From Eleginops maclovinus (Eukaryota; Chordata; Actinopteri; Perciformes; Eleginopidae): DNA of 64,000 nucleotides. The notes under the pieces are model-generated. The model was not told the DNA's origin. It did no database searches and saw nothing but the letters and a program-made list of their open reading frames with translations. Each line of letters starts with the position of its first letter. The first letter of the stretch is position 1. The stretch covers positions 2,623,501-2,687,500 of the forward strand of contig NC_086371.1 in assembly GCF_036324505.1 (NCBI RefSeq), in the 5' to 3' direction. Both the position numbers and the translations under genes were made by a program. Of the stretch, positions 60,020 through 64,000 are shown piece after piece.

Positions 60020-61670
60020 ACTTCCTGTCTGTCTTCTTCTGCTGTTCCCTTTAGTGTTTACTTCCTGTCTGTCTTCTTCTGCTGTTCCCTTTAATGTTTA
60101 CTTCCTGTCTGTCTTCTTCTGCTGTTCCCTTTAGTGTTTACTTCCTGTCTGTCTTCCTCTGCTGTTCCCTTTAGTGTTTACTTCCTGTCGTTCTTCTTCT
60201 GCTGTTCCCTTTAGTGTTTACTTCCTGTCTGTCTTCTTCTGCTGTTCCCTTTAATGTTTACTTCCTGTCTGTCTTCTTCTGCTGTTCCTTTTAGTGTTTA
60301 CTTCCTGTCTGTCTTCTTCTGCTGTTCCCTTTAGTGTTTACTTCCTGTCTGTCTTCTTCTGCTGTTCCCTTTAGTGTTTACTTCCTGTCTGTCTTCTTCT
60401 GCTGTTCCCTTTAGTGTTTACTTCCTGTTAGTCTTCTTCTGCTGTTCCCTTTAGTGTTTACTTCCTGTCTGTCTTCTCCTGCTGTTCCCTTTAGTGTTTA
60501 CTTCCTGTCGTTCTTCTTCTGCTGTTCCCTTTAATGTTTACTTCCTGTTAGTCTTCTTCTGCTGTTCCCTTTAGTGTTTACTTCCTGTCTGTCTTCTTCT
60601 GCTGTTCCCTTTAGTGTTTACTTCCTGTTAGTCTTCTTCTGCTGTTCCCTTTAGTGTTTAATTCCTGTCTGTCTTCTTCTGCTGTTCCCTTTAGTGTTTA
60701 CTTCCTGTCGTTCTTCTTCTGCTGTTCCCTTCAGTGTTTACTTCCTGTCTGTCTTCTTCTGCTGTTCCCTTTAGTGCTTACTTCCTGTCTGTCTTCTTCT
60801 GCTGTTCCCTTTAGTGCTTACTTCCTGTCTGTCTTCTTCTGCTGTTCCCTTTAGTGTTTACTTCCTGTGTGTCTTCTTCTGCTGTTCCCTTTAGTGTTTA
60901 CTTCCTGTGTGTCTTCCTCTGCTGTTCCCTTTAGTGTTTACTTCCTGTCTGTCTTCTTCTGCTGTTCCCTTTAGTGTTGACTTCCTGTCTGTCTTCTTCT
61001 GCTGTTCCCTTTAGTGTTTACTTCCTGTCGTTCTTCTTCTGCTGTTCCCTTTAATGTTTACTTCCTGTCTGTCTTCTCCTGTTGTTCCCTTTAGTGTTTA
61101 CTTCCTGTCTGTCTTCTTCTGCTGTTCCCTTTAGTGTTTACTTCCTGTCGTTCTTCTTCTGCTGTTCCCTTTAATGTTTACTTCCTGTTAGTCTTCTTCT
61201 GCTGTTCCCTTTAGTGTTTACTTCCTGTCTGTCTTCTTCTGCTGTTCCCTTTAGTGTTTACTTCCTGTTAGTCTTCTTCTGCTGTTCCCTTTAGTGTTTA
61301 CTTCCTGTCTGTCTTCTTCTGCTGTTCCCTTTAGTGTTTACTTCCTGTCGTTCTTCTTCTGCTGTTCCCTTCAGTGTTTACTTCCTGTCTGTCTTCTTCT
61401 GCTGTTCCCTTTAGTGCTTACTTCCTGTCTGTCTTCTTCTGCTGTTCCCTTTAGTGCTTACTTCCTGTCTGTCTTCTTCTGCTGTTCCCTTTAGTGTTTA
61501 CTTCCTGTGTGTCTTCTTCTGCTGTTCCCTTTAGTGTTTACTTCCTGTGTGTCTTCCTCTGCTGTTCCCTTTAGTGTTTACTTCCTGTCTGTCTTCTTCT
61601 GCTGTTCCCTTTAGTGTTGACTTCCTGTCTGTCTTCTTCTGCTGTTCCCTTTAGTGTTTACTTCCTGTCT
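60020..61670 (+). repeat. 40-bp minisatellite, about 41 units, pyrimidine-rich
   Basis: The unit is CTTCCTGTCTGTCTTCTTCT followed by GCTGTTCCCTTTAGTGTTTA, with an exact 40-bp period. About 80% of its bases are pyrimidine. Variants (CTGTCGTTCTT, CTGTTAGTC, TTAATG, TTAGTGCTTA, CTGTGTGTC, TTGACTTCC) are ordered. The pattern of 60501-61020 recurs at 61141-61660, 640 bp (16 units) later. Open frames of 66 codons at 60654 and 61294 (Phe-Ser-Cys-Leu-rich) are repeat translations, as is the tail of the 157-codon frame ending at 60134. Confidence 0.96.
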
Positions 61671-61719
61671 TCTTGTGGTGATTTCTCTGACATCCAGCTC
61701 TGTCTTATGATCTCTTTGT

Positions 61720-61850
61720 CCAGATGGATATGACTGCACATAGTCCCTTGATCCTTCTTAGCAACGGTCTGGTAGCGGATATTGGCCAACATCTGGAATG
61801 TCTAAACTGACCAATCAGAATCGAGTGTTCACTTAAGCCGTGTTATAAAT
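61720..61850 (+). repeat. Short dispersed repeat (also at 46.85 and 54.1 kb)
   Basis: ATATGACTGCACATAGTCCC, TTAGCAACGGTCTGGTAGCG and ACTGACCAATCAGAATCGAG are shared with the other two sites. Confidence 0.65.
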
Positions 61851-62744
61851 CTAAAATAAAGTGTGTAGCCAAAATACAGACAGTCAATGCCTTGAGGACA
61901 AAAATGCCCCCTTTGTAACCCATTAAAACCACAACTGTTGATCCCACTGCCATTAAAGCATAAACCAAAGCTTTCGATCAGTTCTGCCATTGCATTTAGA
62001 CCCTGGGCTTCAAAATTGTCCTGCTTGTTGAACCAGTTACCAAAGAAAAAGAGATGAAACATGACGCGCTCCTCGGTATTTAAATCACTGACGTGTGAAA
62101 AGCAAATCTCCCAAGCGTTCAGTCTTCATAAATAACTAAATAACGAATAAGAAATTGGGCTTTACATTTCTTAAATTAATGATTAATTTGTAGTAAGGAC
62201 CATAACTGCTGTTGGTTAAACGATGTATATACACTGAGTATGTGGACACTAGAACGGCAGCCAGTAAATATACAGAGCCTAGTGCACTATACAGTAGAAA
62301 TGGACTGAAGTCGGATAGAGAAGAGAGGAAAAAAGAGGATGGGGGGGGTGGTAGTTTCCTGCTGCTGATAAACAGGAAATGCTGATAAAAGACACAGCAG
62401 TGCCGTCATTAAGCTGAAAACAACCACAAAGCATCTGCTACCACATCTAAAGAGCTGCGAATGTGTGCTCAATGTGCATTAACAAACACCACATGTCACC
62501 AGAACATCTCCAAACGGTGTTAGGAATCTCTTTGGTGGAGAACAGAGTGCTTGAATGGATGTCTGGTCTCCAAATCACTGCCAGGAGACATTTCACCTAA
62601 AAGTGGAAAAAGAGCATCATTACTCATCTGGTGGACATCTGCATTAGGCAAGAGGAATACAGAAATTTCCACATGTGCACTATATTACCGTGTTCCTCAT
62701 GTTGTTGCTCTGGTGTATTATTGGTTTTACACCCTTTATGTTTT
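61851..62744. other. Unassigned non-coding DNA
   Basis: A 77-codon minus frame (61829-62062) has no recognised family. A G-run is at 62340-62348. Nothing else is seen. Confidence 0.4.
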
Positions 62745-63041
62745 ATAGTTTTTCCTACAGCAGCTCACATATCTGAAGTGTTAACCTATGTACCTCTTGT
62801 GGGGTGTTTCAGGCCTTTTATTTTACAAGTCTAGCTCCGTTAATGCATGTGGTGAATGAACCTCTGCTCCTATAAGTGTATATGTAAAATAAATACACAC
62901 TTTTTCTTCCTTTAGTTCATCTTTTATTGTTGTTTTTATGCTAAATTGGAGCAAAAGTGGAAAAACTCAATTCACTCGAGGATGAATAATTCTGAAAATG
63001 CTTGTATCATGATATGGGCCCAACAACAAACAACAACACAT

Positions 63042-63862
63042 TTAAAGAGCACATATTCTGCTCTTGTTCAGGTGTGTATCAGTATGTAGAGTCTCTACTT
63101 TAAAGAGTCCTCTCCTGCTGATGTTCAGGTGTATATCAGTGTGTAGAGTCTCTACTTTAAAGAGTCCTCTCCTGCTGATGTTCAGGTGTATATCAGTATG
63201 TAGAGTCTCTACTTTAAAGAGTCCTCTCCTGCTGATGTTCAGGTGTATATCAGTATGTAGAGTCTCTACTTTAAAGAGTCCTCTCCTGCTGATGTTCAGG
63301 TGTATATCAGTATGTAGTGTCTCTACTTTAAAGAGTCCTCTCCTGCTGATGTTCAGGTGTGTATCAGTATGTAGAGTCTCTACTTTAAAGAGTCCTCTCC
63401 TGCTGATGTTCAGGTGTATATCAGTATGTAGTGTCTCTACTTTAAAGAGTCCTCTCCTGCTGATGTTCAGGTGTATATCAGTATGAAGTGTCTCTCCTGG
63501 GACATGTCTCCATGCTTTAATGTTCAGAAGCTCTTTATGTTTCTCATACTGCCTGTGCTGCAGCTCCTCTTTTCACCCTCTGTCTGAAACCAGAGCCCAG
63601 TCTGCTCTGATTGGTTAGCTGGCCGACTCTGTTGTGACTGGTCAACCGCTTAGAGATGTCCCGCCCCCTTAGTCTATCACGTACAAGGTGTTGGAGCGCT
63701 AGCCAATAGGAGCACGAGTGTTACATGGTGATGTCAGTATGAAATAAACAAAGTACTTCAAAGTTTGCGGCGGGGGGAAAACAGGGGTTTTAGCCTTTGC
63801 AGACCATTTACATTCACTAAAACCTATATAACACACTACAGGACCTGTAAACCTCAAAAAGC
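63042..63862 (+). mobile_element. TTAA-family non-autonomous element with an internal 57-bp array
   Basis: The left end, TTAAAGAGCACATATTCTGC (63042-63061), resembles the TTAA-type terminus TTAAAGAGGCCCTAATATGC of the 52.2-kb copy. The 57-bp array follows. Then comes the block shared with 6.9 and 52.2 kb: CCCTCTGTCTGAAACCAGAG (63577), CTGCTCTGATTGGTTAGCTG, AGAGATGTCCCGCCCCCTTA, CCTTTGCAGACCATTTACAT and AAACCTCAAAAAGCA. The expected right TTAA end after AAAAAGCA is not present (GGACAGGATTTT instead), so it is lost or mutated. Confidence 0.65.
63064..63500 (+). repeat. 57-bp tandem repeat, 8 units
   Basis: ATGTTCAGGTGTATATCAGT starts at 63121 and every 57 bp, with a first partial at 63064, and the last unit starts at 63463. 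Each unit includes GTAGAGTCTCTACTTTAAAG and AGTCCTCTCCTGCTG. GTAGAGTCTCTAC is nearly palindromic (GTAGAG/CTCTAC). Because 57 is a multiple of 3, a 140-codon frame with a 19-residue repeat stays open. It is an artefact. Confidence 0.95.
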
Positions 63863-64000
63863 AGGACAGGATTTTCAGTTCCCTGATAACGATCTTGACG
63901 TGAAAGCTGTCCAAACATCGATGTTGCCTCTGACAGTGAATCCACTGGTTACAGAGATTCCACGGGAATAAATGCATTAAAATCCATATCTAACCGTCAT
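63863..64000. other. Unassigned non-coding DNA
   Basis: Nothing recognised up to the window edge. Confidence 0.35.

Noticed and set aside
59661..61494. Cys/Ser/Phe/Leu-rich hydrophobic frames that look like membrane proteins
   Set aside because: They are translations of the 40-bp pyrimidine-rich minisatellite. The period is not a multiple of three and three phases cycle.
63064..63486. A 140-codon frame made of a 19-residue repeat
   Set aside because: The 57-bp unit is a multiple of three and lacks stops in this phase, so the frame is a by-product of the tandem array inside a MITE-like element.

Overview
The window looks like a non-coding stretch of a ray-finned (teleost) fish nuclear genome. 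The evidence is a decayed Tc1/mariner DD34E transposon, an L2/CR1-type LINE 3' end, a Ty1/copia gag fragment, three tRNA-derived SINEs, small TTAA-flanked inverted-repeat elements, and many long (CA)n microsatellites. I found no intact host protein-coding gene, no rRNA and no functional tRNA. The reading is either an intergenic desert or one very large intron. The only conserved protein sequences are transposon relics: transposase, LINE reverse-transcriptase C-terminus and copia Gag.

Layout. 0-7 kb: two direct arrays of a 72-bp unit (2.1 and 5.7 kb), each inside a larger dispersed element. 8.8-9.6 kb: a GACTCAGGATCC-type minisatellite. 12.0-12.4 kb: a long ATT tract. 13.3-14.6 kb: a broken Tc1 element. 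15.0-15.7 kb: a TTAA-flanked MITE with an internal 26-bp triplet. 17.5-18.7 kb: an 89-bp satellite with higher-order structure. 20.5, 27.9 and 43.9 kb: SINEs. 22.0-23.1 and 25.2-26.8 kb: diverged local duplications and unit-less relatives of the 72-bp-bearing element. 29.4-30.0 kb: an inverted 72-bp array. 34.0-35.1 kb: a 370-384-bp tandem triplet. 37.0 kb: a second TTAA MITE. 38.4-39.2 kb: the dispersed element with a single 72-bp unit. 45.4-46.0 kb: a well-conserved local duplication. 47.0-48.0 kb: the LINE 3' end. 48.5-49.2 kb: a second inverted 72-bp array. 55.1-55.6 kb: a copia remnant on the minus strand with a half-tRNA-type primer site. 60.0-61.7 kb: a 40-bp pyrimidine-rich minisatellite of about 41 units. 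63.0-63.9 kb: a TTAA-family element with a 57-bp array inside it.

Several repeat-free blocks have the texture of conserved vertebrate regulatory DNA, notably about 10.65-10.92, 23.4-23.75, 39.75-40.25, 49.65-49.93, 51.1-51.6, 56.9-57.55 and 59.3-59.6 kb. This is a guess without alignments.

The most unusual thing seen is a family of dispersed non-autonomous elements that carry a 72-bp internal tandem repeat. It occurs as 1, about 5, 6, 8 and 9 units at five places in both orientations, with recognisable flanks shared between copies. Each unit holds a CRE-like TGACGTG and an M-box-like AGTCATGTG. Two other short elements in the window also carry internal tandem arrays.
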